64,000 nt of DNA from Alphaproteobacteria bacterium MarineAlpha12_Bin1. Its GTDB lineage: Bacteria > Pseudomonadota > Alphaproteobacteria > UBA6615. The stretch is taken from contig PTJY01000002.1 of assembly GCA_002937505.1 (NCBI GenBank), positions 186,001 through 250,000 of the forward strand. The letters run 5' to 3'. Every line of letters starts with the position of its first letter. Positions within the stretch are counted from its first letter, which is position 1. A program made the translations under genes and the position numbers. Positions 1 to 8,800 of this stretch are shown here, in pieces. The notes beneath the pieces were generated by a model. It ran no database searches, was not told the origin of the DNA, and saw nothing but the letters and a program-made list of their open reading frames with translations.

Positions 1-581
1 CGTTAATGCACCCTCACATACCAAATTTTTATTATTCAGAAGGCAAAATACCTGATATCTATGGAAATCAGCACGCAAATGTTGCTCCGTATGATAAATT
101 CACCACAAAGACGGTAGAGGTATTCATTGCCGCTCTAAACAATCCTGCATTTAGAAGACTATGTACAGAGCTGGGACAGCCAGATCTTGCTAACGACCCA
201 CGTTTTAAAACTAACCCTGATAGAGTCGCTAATATTAGTGAATTAAGTGATAAGCTTTCATCTTTGATGGTAGACATAGATGGAGAAGATTTGTGCCAGC
301 GGCTTATGTTAAATGGAATTGCGGCAGGACCGGTATATAACACTGCGCAAGTAGTCGAACACCCTCACACCTCACATAGGGATATGTCCGTCAAATTAGA
401 CTGGTATCAGGGTTCCGGAATTCCAATAAAATTTTCCAGAACACCCGGATCAATTCGTTCCACCCCTCCAAGGTTTAGTGAGCATGGAAGAGAAATATTA
501 GCTCAACACGGCTTTAATGAGGATGAAATTGATTCCCTGGCTAAAAATCATGTGTTAGTTGAAGAACGTAAAAAACTCTGA
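1..581 (+). CDS. CaiB/BaiF (family III) CoA-transferase, C-terminal part
   Basis: This is the C-terminal part of a family III acyl-CoA transferase, an enzyme class that moves CoA between carboxylic acids. The reading frame is open to the left edge of the window, so the start and the catalytic Asp region lie outside; about 192 residues are visible. The visible part has the family's typical small-domain segment (FRRLCTELGQPDLANDPRF, then NGIAAGPVYN and a C-terminal PPRFSEHGREIL stretch). It heads a same-strand run with a thioesterase, an oxygenase and gentisate dioxygenase, which suggests that it loads CoA onto an aromatic or related acid. The substrate cannot be read from sequence. The family call is firm and the role is inferred. 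Confidence 0.85.
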   Translation, partial: LMHPHIPNFYYSEGKIPDIYGNQHANVAPYDKFTTKTVEVFIAALNNPAFRRLCTELGQPDLANDPRFKTNPDRVANISELSDKLSSLMVDIDGEDLCQRLMLNGIAAGPVYNTAQVVEHPHTSHRDMSVKLDWYQGSGIPIKFSRTPGSIRSTPPRFSEHGREILAQHGFNEDEIDSLAKNHVLVEERKKL

Positions 582-671
582 TGGTTAAGGCTACACTGTT
601 TGAAGAGGTCTACTCATTATTCTTCAATAGACAATGCTCACGGGAAATAATCCGAAATAAGGCTGCTTTTC

Positions 672-1103
672 ATGTTTAAAAACACCATTAAGATTCCAGT
701 AGAATGGGGACACTGCGATCCCGCGCGTATTGTTTTTTATCCCAATTACTTCAGTTGGTTTGACCAAGCAACAAGGCATTTATTTGATAAGGCCGGCCTA
801 AGTTATGACATTATGCATAACGAATATAAGACTCTGGGATTTCCACTTGTGGACGCACAAGCTGAATTCATTTCTCCTACTTTATTTGGAGATGAAATTG
901 AGGTCACCAGTCATATAAGCAAGTGGTGGAGAAAAACAATAGAAGTTAGCCATGAAATCACCAATGACGGCAAAACGGCGGTTAAAGGCAAGGAAATTAG
1001 AGTTTGGGCAGTAACAGATCCAGATAATCCTCGTAAGTTAAAGACCAAATTAATTCCCGAAGAGTTTAAATTGAAATTTGAAAAGATAAACACCACCGTT
1101 TAG
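672..1103 (+). CDS. 4-hydroxybenzoyl-CoA thioesterase-like hotdog protein
   Basis: This 143-residue protein is a single hotdog domain of the 4-HBT type. Residues 11-24 carry the signature segment GHCDPARIVFYPNY with the catalytic Asp at about residue 16, as in Pseudomonas 4-hydroxybenzoyl-CoA thioesterase; the length is normal for the family. It would hydrolyse an aromatic or other acyl-CoA to the free acid and CoA in the cytoplasm. It lies 90 bases after the CoA-transferase and upstream of a PaaA-like oxygenase and gentisate dioxygenase. Release of gentisate from gentisyl-CoA is therefore a plausible role, but this is inference; other acyl-CoAs are possible. Confidence 0.85.
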   Translation: MFKNTIKIPVEWGHCDPARIVFYPNYFSWFDQATRHLFDKAGLSYDIMHNEYKTLGFPLVDAQAEFISPTLFGDEIEVTSHISKWWRKTIEVSHEITNDGKTAVKGKEIRVWAVTDPDNPRKLKTKLIPEEFKLKFEKINTTV

Positions 1104-1263
1104 GAACACTTACTCTTTTCTCAAAATTAAATGTTATTCTAAAATTATTTCGTAAAGAACAGTACGCCTTTTCAATAAAAAAAAGAGGATTTAATTATTT
1201 AAGGATCATAAACAAGCCAAAATCTACTATTAAGAGATAGCGTTTTATAGGAAGAGAGTTTTA

Positions 1264-2292
1264 ATGAGTTTCTCTGTTAATATCAGGCAATTTAAGACCT
1301 CAATCGACGTTGAAATGGGGGAAACCATCTTAAGCGCAGCCTTAAAATCGGGAGTTCAGTTCCCTCATGGCTGCCAGTCGGGAAATTGCGGTGCCTGCAA
1401 GTCCCGCCTTTTTTCGGGAGACATTCAAATGTCGCCATACTCAGATTTTGCGCTCACAAAAGAAGAAAAAGAGTCTGGTTTAATACTTGCTTGTCGTTCG
1501 GTCCCCTGGAGTGATTGTGATCTAGCATATCTGGAACAAGATGATCTAGTTACTTTTCCGATCCGTAAACTAAATTGCACAGTCAAAGAAATACAACAAT
1601 TCACCCATGATATAGTTCGGATCTTTCTTGGTATAGATAGTGGTGGTCCATTTAACTTCGCTGCTGGTCAATATGCTAAAGTTTCTTTTGATAAATTTCC
1701 TCCACGGGATTATTCTATGGCTAGTTTACCAGCAGATGATTTTCTTGAATTTCATATCCGTCAGATTTCAGGGGGATTAACGAGTACACATGCTAATAAA
1801 AAATTAATCGTAGGTGAAACGGTTAGTTTGGAAGGCCCATTCGGGGTTTCCTACTTTAGGGAAAACCATACTGGTCCGTTAATAGCAATAGGTGGTGGCT
1901 CAGGCCTGGCACCAATAAAGTCGATCGTGGAAACAGCTCTTGAAAAAAATCGGAAACAACCAATACATCTTTATTTTGGAGCAAGAGACACCAGAGATGT
2001 TTACCTTGAAAGTCACTTCTTAAATCTAGAAAACAAACATGAAAACTTTACTTATACTTGTGTTTTATCAGAACCAAAAGAACTCACGAAATACCGCACA
2101 GGTCACCTTTTCGAAGCAGTTAGTGATGATTTTAATAGCTTAGACGGGGCTAAGGCCTATTTAGCAGGTCCTCCTATAATGGTAGAAACATGCATAAAAA
2201 AATTATGTGAGCTTGGCATTAGACAAGATGATTGTCATGCTGACGCGTTTTATACTGAAGCTGAAAAAGCAAAATTGGAGGTGCTTACGTGA
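1264..2292 (+). CDS. [2Fe-2S] ferredoxin / FAD-NAD(P)H oxidoreductase (oxygenase reductase component)
   Basis: This 342-residue reductase has an N-terminal plant-type ferredoxin domain followed by an FNR-like module. Cluster ligands are visible as C37, C42, C45 and C77. A flavin-binding RDYSMAS motif lies near residue 150 and a nucleotide-binding GGGSGLAPIKS loop near residue 220. The order matches reductases of aromatic-ring oxygenases (BenC, PaaE and related types). It would pass electrons from NAD(P)H to the diiron oxygenase encoded at 3254. A Shine-Dalgarno-like GGAAGAGAG precedes the ATG, and the 3' end overlaps the next gene by four bases, so the two are probably translationally coupled. 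Confidence 0.88.
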   Translation: MSFSVNIRQFKTSIDVEMGETILSAALKSGVQFPHGCQSGNCGACKSRLFSGDIQMSPYSDFALTKEEKESGLILACRSVPWSDCDLAYLEQDDLVTFPIRKLNCTVKEIQQFTHDIVRIFLGIDSGGPFNFAAGQYAKVSFDKFPPRDYSMASLPADDFLEFHIRQISGGLTSTHANKKLIVGETVSLEGPFGVSYFRENHTGPLIAIGGGSGLAPIKSIVETALEKNRKQPIHLYFGARDTRDVYLESHFLNLENKHENFTYTCVLSEPKELTKYRTGHLFEAVSDDFNSLDGAKAYLAGPPIMVETCIKKLCELGIRQDDCHADAFYTEAEKAKLEVLT

Positions 2293-3233
2293 ATAACTTT
2301 AATCAACTCCAAGGACGCGTGGCCATAGTATCTGGTGGAGCACGTGGAATTGGGCTAGCAATAGTTAAAACACTTGCTTCTCAAGGAGTAAAAGTTGTAA
2401 TTGCCGATAATGGAAGCAACATAAATGGTACAAATTTCGAAATTGATTTCGTCAAAAAAATTGCGGATGAACTAGGCCCTAATGTAATTGCAATTCCCCG
2501 ATCAGTCTCTAAGTCTGCAGACGCAAAGTACATTGTAGACTTCACCAATAATGAATTGGGTGGAGTTGATATATTAGTTAATAATGCTGCTATAATAAGA
2601 GACAGTTTTATTTTTAAGGGTGAACCAGATGATTTCGATTCAGTTTTAAGAACTAATTTATCTGGAGCCTGGTATTTGACCAACTCAGTAGCACCGATTA
2701 TGCGGCAGCAAACAAAGGAAGGTCGAGGCGGTGAACCATACAATTGGGGGCGTATAATCAACATAACATCGACAGCGGGATTTTATGGAAATTTTGGGCA
2801 ATCACCATATGCTAGTTCTAAGTCTGGTATGCTAGGCTTAATGCGCACAACAGCGATGGACCTAAACCGTGCAGGCATCACTTGTAATTCAATTGCGCCG
2901 TTTGCTGCTACTCGAGTAACCGAGACAATTAAGCCTGCTAATGATGAACAGTCGAGTTATAAGGAACGAGCTTTGAAAATCTCTCCTAAGCATGTAGCAA
3001 TCGTAGTGGCATGGCTTTGTTCAGAAAAGAGTCAACAAATCACCGGACAGCTTTTCGGCGTTCGAGGTAGAGAGGTTTTTTTATTTTCTCAACCTAGACC
3101 AGTGGCTAAAATTACCTCAGATGCAGACTGGGAAATAGATTCACTTGATGAGTCAGCTAGCAGATCATTCTCTGCGTTATATACAGATTTAAAAACCGAT
3201 TTAGAAGAGTTCAGTTCTGAGCCAAAAGTTTAG
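2289..3233 (+). CDS. Short-chain dehydrogenase/reductase, MFE-2-like
   Basis: This is a classical-fold SDR of 314 residues. The cofactor loop SGGARGIG starts at residue 15, NNAAI is near residue 98, and the catalytic residues are S161, Y174 and K178. The C-terminal GREVFLFSQPRPV stretch resembles the 3-hydroxyacyl-CoA dehydrogenase part of peroxisomal-type multifunctional enzymes, which fits a CoA-thioester substrate. The start overlaps the reductase stop (GTGA). Within the cluster it could oxidise or re-aromatise the product of the diiron oxygenase; that is an inference from position only. Confidence 0.85.
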   Translation: MNNFNQLQGRVAIVSGGARGIGLAIVKTLASQGVKVVIADNGSNINGTNFEIDFVKKIADELGPNVIAIPRSVSKSADAKYIVDFTNNELGGVDILVNNAAIIRDSFIFKGEPDDFDSVLRTNLSGAWYLTNSVAPIMRQQTKEGRGGEPYNWGRIINITSTAGFYGNFGQSPYASSKSGMLGLMRTTAMDLNRAGITCNSIAPFAATRVTETIKPANDEQSSYKERALKISPKHVAIVVAWLCSEKSQQITGQLFGVRGREVFLFSQPRPVAKITSDADWEIDSLDESASRSFSALYTDLKTDLEEFSSEPKV

Positions 3234-3253
3234 TCATCAAAAGAGTAATAAAA

Positions 3254-3970
3254 ATGATTATGACACCAGGAGATAAAGTCGAAACAGTAAGCGAATTTTC
3301 AATAGCACCAGAAGAATATCGTCAGGCTGTTGAGAAGATAGTAATTAGTCATGCAATAAATGAACTATACGGTGCTCAGGTTTTTGATGAACCAGCAATA
3401 GCGCTCGCGCCAACTCCTTACTCAAAATGGCTAACATGTAGAGTAGCTATGGAAGAATATGGCCACCATGTAAGATTTAGAGACTTAGGTAATGAAATTG
3501 GAATTTCTCCAGAGAGAATGGTCCCTAGTAATACAAAAAAACCACTTTCAATATTTGAATTTCCCCTCAAAACCTGGGAAGAGTTTTGTGTTATCAAGTT
3601 ATTGGCTGATCTTGCAGAAATTATACAAGTAGAAGATTTAGCACTTTGCAGCTTCCTACCCCTTCGGAATCTTTCTAGAATGACAATGCCAGAAGAACGC
3701 TTTCACGCCCAATTCGGAAAAGATTTTTGTACTGAAATATGTCAATCAGAAGAAGGAAAAAAGAAAGTACAGGATGCAATTAATAGATATTTTCCGATGC
3801 TGCCATCTTTCTTTGGTCGCCCAAATTCTAAAAATAATGAAATTTACCGAAAATGGTCTATCAAACAAAGGAAAAACGAAGAAATGCTAGAAGATTACAT
3901 GAAACGGACGAAAGAGTTGGTTGAAGAACTTGGTCTAACCTTGCCAACCGTAACCGGAGCCAAGCTCTAA
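3254..3970 (+). CDS. PaaA/PaaC-family diiron oxygenase subunit
   Basis: This 238-residue, largely helical protein fits the phenylacetyl-CoA epoxidase (Phenylacetic acid catabolic protein) family. Carboxylate and His ligands for two irons can be read as E37, E68 with H71 in EEYGHH, E122 or E127, and E148 with H151 in EERFH. In the characterised Paa system PaaA is catalytic and works with PaaB, PaaC, PaaD and the reductase PaaE. Here only one such subunit is visible, with a reductase two genes upstream. It probably epoxidises or hydroxylates an aryl-CoA. The missing partners could lie left of the window, or this could be a one-subunit variant. Confidence 0.8.
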   Translation: MIMTPGDKVETVSEFSIAPEEYRQAVEKIVISHAINELYGAQVFDEPAIALAPTPYSKWLTCRVAMEEYGHHVRFRDLGNEIGISPERMVPSNTKKPLSIFEFPLKTWEEFCVIKLLADLAEIIQVEDLALCSFLPLRNLSRMTMPEERFHAQFGKDFCTEICQSEEGKKKVQDAINRYFPMLPSFFGRPNSKNNEIYRKWSIKQRKNEEMLEDYMKRTKELVEELGLTLPTVTGAKL

Positions 3971-4003
3971 GCCCTATTACTCTATGGTTAATGGGAGAAA
4001 AAA

Positions 4004-5047
4004 ATGATCAGTGCAGATATAAGACCCGATCTAGAACCATATTATACTCAAGAGCTTGACCCTAAAAACCTTGCGCCTTTGTGGGAGGTCCTTCCCGGGA
4101 TAGCAAAAAAATCGCCCGAAAGCTCTTGTAAGCCGTTTATTTGGCATTATGAAAGTTTACGTGAAACACTGCTTAAATCGGCAGAATTGATAACTGCTGA
4201 AGAAGCTGAAAGGAGAGTTCTTATCTTAGAGAATCCTGGAATGCGTGGGCGTTTTCGAATTACAACGGCTCTTTTTGCAGGATTACAGTTAATTATGCCA
4301 GGCGAAGTTGCACCAGCCCACCGACATACCCAAGCAGCCTTGCGCTTTATAGTTGAAGGTAGCGGTGCTTATACGGCAGTAAATGGAGAACGAACCAATA
4401 TGGAAGAGGGTGACTTTGTTATAACCCCAGCTTGGACCTGGCACGATCACGGCAATGAAAGCAAGGAACCAATGGTTTGGATGGATGGTCTAGATATTCC
4501 GATTATAGAAACACTAGATGCAACCTTTGCAGAAAAATACAACGATAAATATCAAGTGCCCAGTAGGCCAGAGGGTGATTCATTGGCGCGTTTTGGCTCG
4601 GGCATGCTGCCAGTGGATTATTATGAAAAAGGCACAGTTTCAAAGGTTTTTAACTACCCTTATGCCAGAACTAGAGAGGCGCTAGAAACGATGCGTAAAT
4701 CTGAAGAATGGGATCCGTGCCACGGTCTAAAGCTCAGATTTGTTAATCCTGAAACTGGTGATTCCGCCATGCCAACCATTGGCACCAATATGCAGCTTTT
4801 ACCCAAAGGGTTCGAAACATCATCTTATCGATCAAGTGATGCTTGTGTATTTAGCATTGTTGAAGGATCAGGTGAGACCCATTTAGGGAATCAGGTTTAT
4901 AAGTGGTCGAAACGTGACACCTTTGTTGTTCCTAGCTGGCTTCCAGTAAAACATGTAGCTAATGAGGATGCAGTACTATTCAGTTTTTCTGATAAGCCTG
5001 TACAACTAATGGTAGGCGTCTGGCGTGAGGATCGTGGTAATTTATAA
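4004..5047 (+). CDS. Gentisate 1,2-dioxygenase
   Basis: This bicupin protein of 347 residues has the normal length for gentisate 1,2-dioxygenase. That enzyme cleaves gentisate (2,5-dihydroxybenzoate) with O2 to maleylpyruvate using Fe(II). Metal-ligand candidates in the first cupin are H106 and H108 (APAHRHTQ) and H147/H149 (WTWHDHG), close to the known H104/H106/H145 of the E. coli enzyme. The second, degenerate cupin lies at about 265-335. It stands in a CoA-thioester oxidation cluster, which points to gentisate as the end product of that upper pathway. No maleylpyruvate isomerase or hydrolase gene is visible in the window. Confidence 0.88.
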   Translation: MISADIRPDLEPYYTQELDPKNLAPLWEVLPGIAKKSPESSCKPFIWHYESLRETLLKSAELITAEEAERRVLILENPGMRGRFRITTALFAGLQLIMPGEVAPAHRHTQAALRFIVEGSGAYTAVNGERTNMEEGDFVITPAWTWHDHGNESKEPMVWMDGLDIPIIETLDATFAEKYNDKYQVPSRPEGDSLARFGSGMLPVDYYEKGTVSKVFNYPYARTREALETMRKSEEWDPCHGLKLRFVNPETGDSAMPTIGTNMQLLPKGFETSSYRSSDACVFSIVEGSGETHLGNQVYKWSKRDTFVVPSWLPVKHVANEDAVLFSFSDKPVQLMVGVWREDRGNL

Positions 5048-5596
5048 ATGGCTATCGAATCACTGGCCCTAAGTCGATTTACTAATCAAATAGAATCTGC
5101 ACCATGGTTTTCTTCTTTGGGAAAGGACCTGACGCTCGAAGAAACTGATTATGCCAGTAGGTATATTAAATCGATAGGACTTGAGGTGGTAAAAGTAGGA
5201 AAAATAGCCTCATGGGTAAAAGCAGAAAATTTGATTAAAGCGCCTGACTGGAGTGAGAGTTGGTGGGTCGCCGAAGAGCAAGAAAGGAAAAGCCTAACTT
5301 CTTTTGCAGAAAAGAAATATGGTAGAGAAAACTTATTTGAGTCTCTAAGTTACATTAGTAATTTCGTGTCAAATATTGTGCATGGTGCTGCAGCCATTTC
5401 AGCAGCGCAAGAGGGAGTGGCTAATTCGGGACTGATACGAGCCGCAGCTGGATCAGCAACTTTAGCCTCCCATCAGGCGGCTTTGGAAATTTTAGTCAAC
5501 AAACGTGCTACTGGACCATTTATATCAAAATATCGACTATTCGAGTCAGGTCATTGGCCATTATGCCTGAACAGTAAAGTGTTTTATATTTTTTGA
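5048..5596 (+). CDS. Unrecognised 182-residue protein of the gentisate cluster
   Basis: The family is not recognised. The gene begins directly at the gentisate dioxygenase stop (TAAATG), so it is almost certainly co-translated. The protein has no obvious signal peptide. It is helical in character, with an acidic helix containing WWVAEEQERKSL near residues 74-85 and an Ala-rich stretch near 112-146. The acidic helix distantly recalls the EENRHG helix of ferritin-like diiron proteins, but the His is absent, so this may be coincidence. The C-terminus is Trp/Phe-rich (GHWPLCLNSKVFYIF). It could be a small accessory subunit of the oxygenase at 3254; no function is claimed. Confidence 0.6.
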   Translation: MAIESLALSRFTNQIESAPWFSSLGKDLTLEETDYASRYIKSIGLEVVKVGKIASWVKAENLIKAPDWSESWWVAEEQERKSLTSFAEKKYGRENLFESLSYISNFVSNIVHGAAAISAAQEGVANSGLIRAAAGSATLASHQAALEILVNKRATGPFISKYRLFESGHWPLCLNSKVFYIF

Positions 5597-5621
5597 AACA
5601 TTCAAGGAAGAGAAATGAAAT

Positions 5622-7025
5622 ATGGTTCAAAAGAGAGATTGCAGACCCTTTTTGCAACCTAAAAGCGTAGCTGTTGTAGGGGCTAGTGAGCGCTTATCCA
5701 GTTCTGGTGGAGCGGTCTTGCGAAACATAATTTCATCAAAATTTCCAGGAGATGTGATCCCTGTAACTCCCAAGAACGAGAAAGTTTTAGGAATCACTAG
5801 TGTCAAATCCTTGTTAGAACTCAGTACCCCTGCTGAACTAGTTGTTATTGTCGTAAGACCCGATCTTATACTTGATATAGTTGATGAAGCCGCAATCTCC
5901 GGCCACAAAAACCTTATGATACTACCAGGTGGATTTAGTGAGGCAGGCCCAGTAGGGCAAGTTCGGGAGTCAGAACTTCTTAGAAAAACAGATGCTGCTG
6001 GTATTACTGTTTTTGGCCCGAATTCAGCAGGTTGTATTCATCTAAATAAACATTCACCATTTGCTGCAACTTTCCTTCGTGATTTACCACTAGGAGGAGG
6101 AATAGCATTAATTTCACAGTCAGGAGCTATATCTGAAGAAATAATAGCGACCGGTAATAAAAACAGCTTACCAATAAGTACCGTCATATCCGTTGGTAAT
6201 GCTGTTCATCTTGAGGTTATAGATTATTTAGAATTCCTCGGAGAACAAGACACATGTAGTTGTATTTTGCTTTATATGGAATCTGTAAACAATATTAAGA
6301 ATTTTGAACGAGTAGCTCGTAAAATTACGAAAAAAAAACCAGTGGTCGCTCTTATCGGGGGTCGAACAATGGAAGGGGGTCATGCGGTTCGCAACCACAC
6401 CGGAGGGTTGGCTATGACAGATTCTGAGGCAGTATCTTTCATGCAAAAATGCGGTATAATACGCGTGAAAAGTCTTCGTCAATTAATGTTAGCGGCTAAA
6501 GGTTTTGGTTTCTTTCCACAAGGTATAGGGAATAGGATACTTCTTTTCTCTAACTCGGGAGGACCCGGCGTAATAACAACGGACCATTTAATTGATAATA
6601 ATCTAAAAATGCCTCCTTTACCCAAAGAATACTCTCGTGACTTAAAAAATCTTTTACCTCCCGAAGCAGCTGTTTCAAATCCGATTGATATGCTTGCTGA
6701 CGCCAGAGAAGACCGTTTCGAAGCTGCATTTCTCTCTGCTCTAAAACATTGCAAAAATGAATATGATGCTATTTTAATGATACATGTTGTTCCGTTTATG
6801 GTAGACGCCAATCCTGTAATCAATGTAATGTCTTCATTAGCTAAAAAAGCCTCTTTTCCTGTATTTCATAGCATGATGGGAACGTTAGAAAATAAAATTG
6901 AATGGTTTACAAAAATGGAAAATTCAGGAGTTGCTATGTTCGAGAATTCCGAAGATATGGCAGAATCAGCAAGTATTCTTGCCCAATATCCCCTTCTGAA
7001 AAGCAGTAAAGAAAAAACCTTCTAA
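5622..7025 (+). CDS. ADP-forming acyl-CoA synthetase-like protein (CoA-binding alpha part only)
   Basis: This 467-residue protein has a CoA-binding Rossmann domain at about 1-130, then a succinyl-CoA-synthetase-like domain (SQSGAISEEI near residue 165) and a CoA-ligase domain. The phosphohistidine region is present as VRNHTGGLAM with H259. The ATP-grasp beta domain that normally drives thioester formation in NDP-forming acyl-CoA synthetases is absent from this protein and from the following gene. It is the last gene of the aromatic cluster and may help activate the acid substrate if a beta partner exists elsewhere. An AAGGAAGAGAA ribosome site about ten bases upstream supports the ATG chosen. 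Confidence 0.78.
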   Translation: MVQKRDCRPFLQPKSVAVVGASERLSSSGGAVLRNIISSKFPGDVIPVTPKNEKVLGITSVKSLLELSTPAELVVIVVRPDLILDIVDEAAISGHKNLMILPGGFSEAGPVGQVRESELLRKTDAAGITVFGPNSAGCIHLNKHSPFAATFLRDLPLGGGIALISQSGAISEEIIATGNKNSLPISTVISVGNAVHLEVIDYLEFLGEQDTCSCILLYMESVNNIKNFERVARKITKKKPVVALIGGRTMEGGHAVRNHTGGLAMTDSEAVSFMQKCGIIRVKSLRQLMLAAKGFGFFPQGIGNRILLFSNSGGPGVITTDHLIDNNLKMPPLPKEYSRDLKNLLPPEAAVSNPIDMLADAREDRFEAAFLSALKHCKNEYDAILMIHVVPFMVDANPVINVMSSLAKKASFPVFHSMMGTLENKIEWFTKMENSGVAMFENSEDMAESASILAQYPLLKSSKEKTF

Positions 7026-7076
7026 TTTTCTCCAAAAACTATCTCTATAAAACCATAGAAAAGAAACGAGTCTAAG

Positions 7077-7523
7077 TTGGTAGCTATCACAAAGAGCCCT
7101 AAAGTTAATTGGTTGCAGCCAGGAAAATGGAAAAAAGCATCATATAATACTTTGTGGTGTCTTTTAGGTTGTTCAATTGGTGATTTGGGCACCATCGCTT
7201 ATTTTCAATTTACTGGAACTCATTGGCCAACACTGATAATTATGTGTCTAGCAATAGTAATGGGCCTTCTAACTTCTATTCTATTAGAAACAATTGTTCT
7301 CAGCAAACAAATGACCATTAGCACGGCGTTAAGAACAGCTTTAGGCATGTCTATGATATCCATGGTTTCTATGGAGGTTGCTATGAATCTCATGGATGTA
7401 CTGCTAATGGGAGGAGCAGTATTAACCTGGTGGGTCATTCCCATAATGCTCGCCGCAGGTTTCATAACCCCACTCCCGTACAACTACTGGCGCTTGGAAG
7501 TTCTTGGAAAAGCCTGCCATTAG
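7077..7523 (+). CDS. DUF4396-type integral membrane protein
   Basis: This 148-residue hydrophobic protein has about four membrane spans. Motifs recall the DUF4396 family: LLGCSIGDLGTI near residue 30, SMEVAMNLMD near 100, and a C-terminal PLPYNYWRLEVLGKACH. The paired Gly/Asp and Met/Asn motifs inside the membrane are characteristic, but no function is established for the family. The best start is a TTG with only a weak ribosome site, 51 bases after the preceding gene. It may be transcribed with the aromatic cluster or may simply be the last gene before the convergent LLM gene. Confidence 0.75.
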   Translation: MVAITKSPKVNWLQPGKWKKASYNTLWCLLGCSIGDLGTIAYFQFTGTHWPTLIIMCLAIVMGLLTSILLETIVLSKQMTISTALRTALGMSMISMVSMEVAMNLMDVLLMGGAVLTWWVIPIMLAAGFITPLPYNYWRLEVLGKACH

Positions 7524-7565
7524 AATGATTTAATTAATTTACAACATAGTCTTCTGTAGCCCTAC

Positions 7566-8612
7566 TTAAAATTTAGAAATCACTTCTTCAGAAAAAAGAG
7601 TAATAGATTTTCTAGCTAAATGTAGTGGCATATCAAAAAAATTTACTTGTAAGGAAGCAATGTCAAAATCACCTACTTGGTCCTTATAGCTTTTAATCTG
7701 ATCACATATCTGACTTGGTGTACCCACCCAGGCCGCGCCCTTTTCTAATTGGCTTTCAAATGATTCTTTAGCTAAATCCTTAATGAGTTGCCTGTAACCA
7801 GGATAATCAGAAGAAGCCTGATTGAGCCAATCTGAACCAGCATTAACAAGAGTCTTAAGATAATTATTAATTCTTGATTGGGAGAGATCAATTGCCTCTC
7901 TCTCATCAGGCCAACAGAACATATGAAAAGCCAGCATAACAGTTCCATTACCCTTGTGGCCGGCCGACTTCCAAGCTTCTCTATACAGGCCTATTAGCTC
8001 CGACATTTTTCCTCCGGACAAAGGAATTGCCATTATGGCATAGCCTGATTTCCCGGCTTCCTGAAACGATTGGGGGGTGGCAAATGCCGCTATATAAAAT
8101 GGAGGATGAGGCCTCTGAGTAGGCCTAGGGTAGGAGGTGGTCGGAGGAAATTTATGAAATTCACCATTTGAAGAAAAATCTTCTGTTTTCAGTAAGCCCT
8201 TTATTTGTTCAATACCTTCAGAAAAACGGCCCTTACTTTCGTCCAAAGAAACCCCAAATCGAGCAAACTCGTGGGGCATAAAAGCACGAGCAAATCCCAC
8301 ATCTAACCTACCTGAAGATATTGCGTCTAGCATACCAATTTCACCCGCCAGCTTTAGAGGGTTATTAAAAACCGGAAGGATAGCTCCTGTTACCAAACGA
8401 GCTTTTTTCGTCTTCTGTGATGCAGCGGCCAAAAATAACATTGGGTTGGGACTGTAACCACCATATGCATGAAAATAATGTTCTACAATACGGACATGCG
8501 AATAACCCAATTCATCAGCACAGCCAACCAGTGACAAGCATTCTTCAAAATATTTATCAGCGGGTTTTATTTCAGGACCAACACATGGAAAGAACTGCAT
8601 TCCAAATTTCAT
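7566..8612 (-). CDS. LLM-class (luciferase-like) flavin-dependent oxidoreductase
   Basis: This 348-residue protein belongs to the bacterial-luciferase-like superfamily, F420- or FMNH2-dependent TIM-barrel oxidoreductases. It starts MKFGMQFFPCVGPE, has HVRIVEHYFHAYGGYSPNP at about 38-56 (the usual EHHF region), and DVGFARAFMPHEFARFG at 103-119 matches the phosphate-binding region. The substrate is unknown; relatives attack sulfonates, nitriloacetate-type compounds and aromatics using a partner flavin reductase. It is transcribed convergently with the preceding membrane gene and divergently from the binding protein at 8801. Confidence 0.88.
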   Translation of the reverse strand: MKFGMQFFPCVGPEIKPADKYFEECLSLVGCADELGYSHVRIVEHYFHAYGGYSPNPMLFLAAASQKTKKARLVTGAILPVFNNPLKLAGEIGMLDAISSGRLDVGFARAFMPHEFARFGVSLDESKGRFSEGIEQIKGLLKTEDFSSNGEFHKFPPTTSYPRPTQRPHPPFYIAAFATPQSFQEAGKSGYAIMAIPLSGGKMSELIGLYREAWKSAGHKGNGTVMLAFHMFCWPDEREAIDLSQSRINNYLKTLVNAGSDWLNQASSDYPGYRQLIKDLAKESFESQLEKGAAWVGTPSQICDQIKSYKDQVGDFDIASLQVNFFDMPLHLARKSITLFSEEVISKF

Positions 8613-8800
8613 AATAACCTCATTAATCTACAATAGAAGTAATGGGTTTTAACATTAGCATTTAAAACTTTTAGGAAGAGCATGAATCAAAACCCAGGTG
8701 ACTGTATACTAATTGACAATCTTCGAAAAACTACTATCAGCTGTTGACCAATCTTAACGTCTTAACACAAGCTATAGAAAAATATTAATGGGAAAAACAT

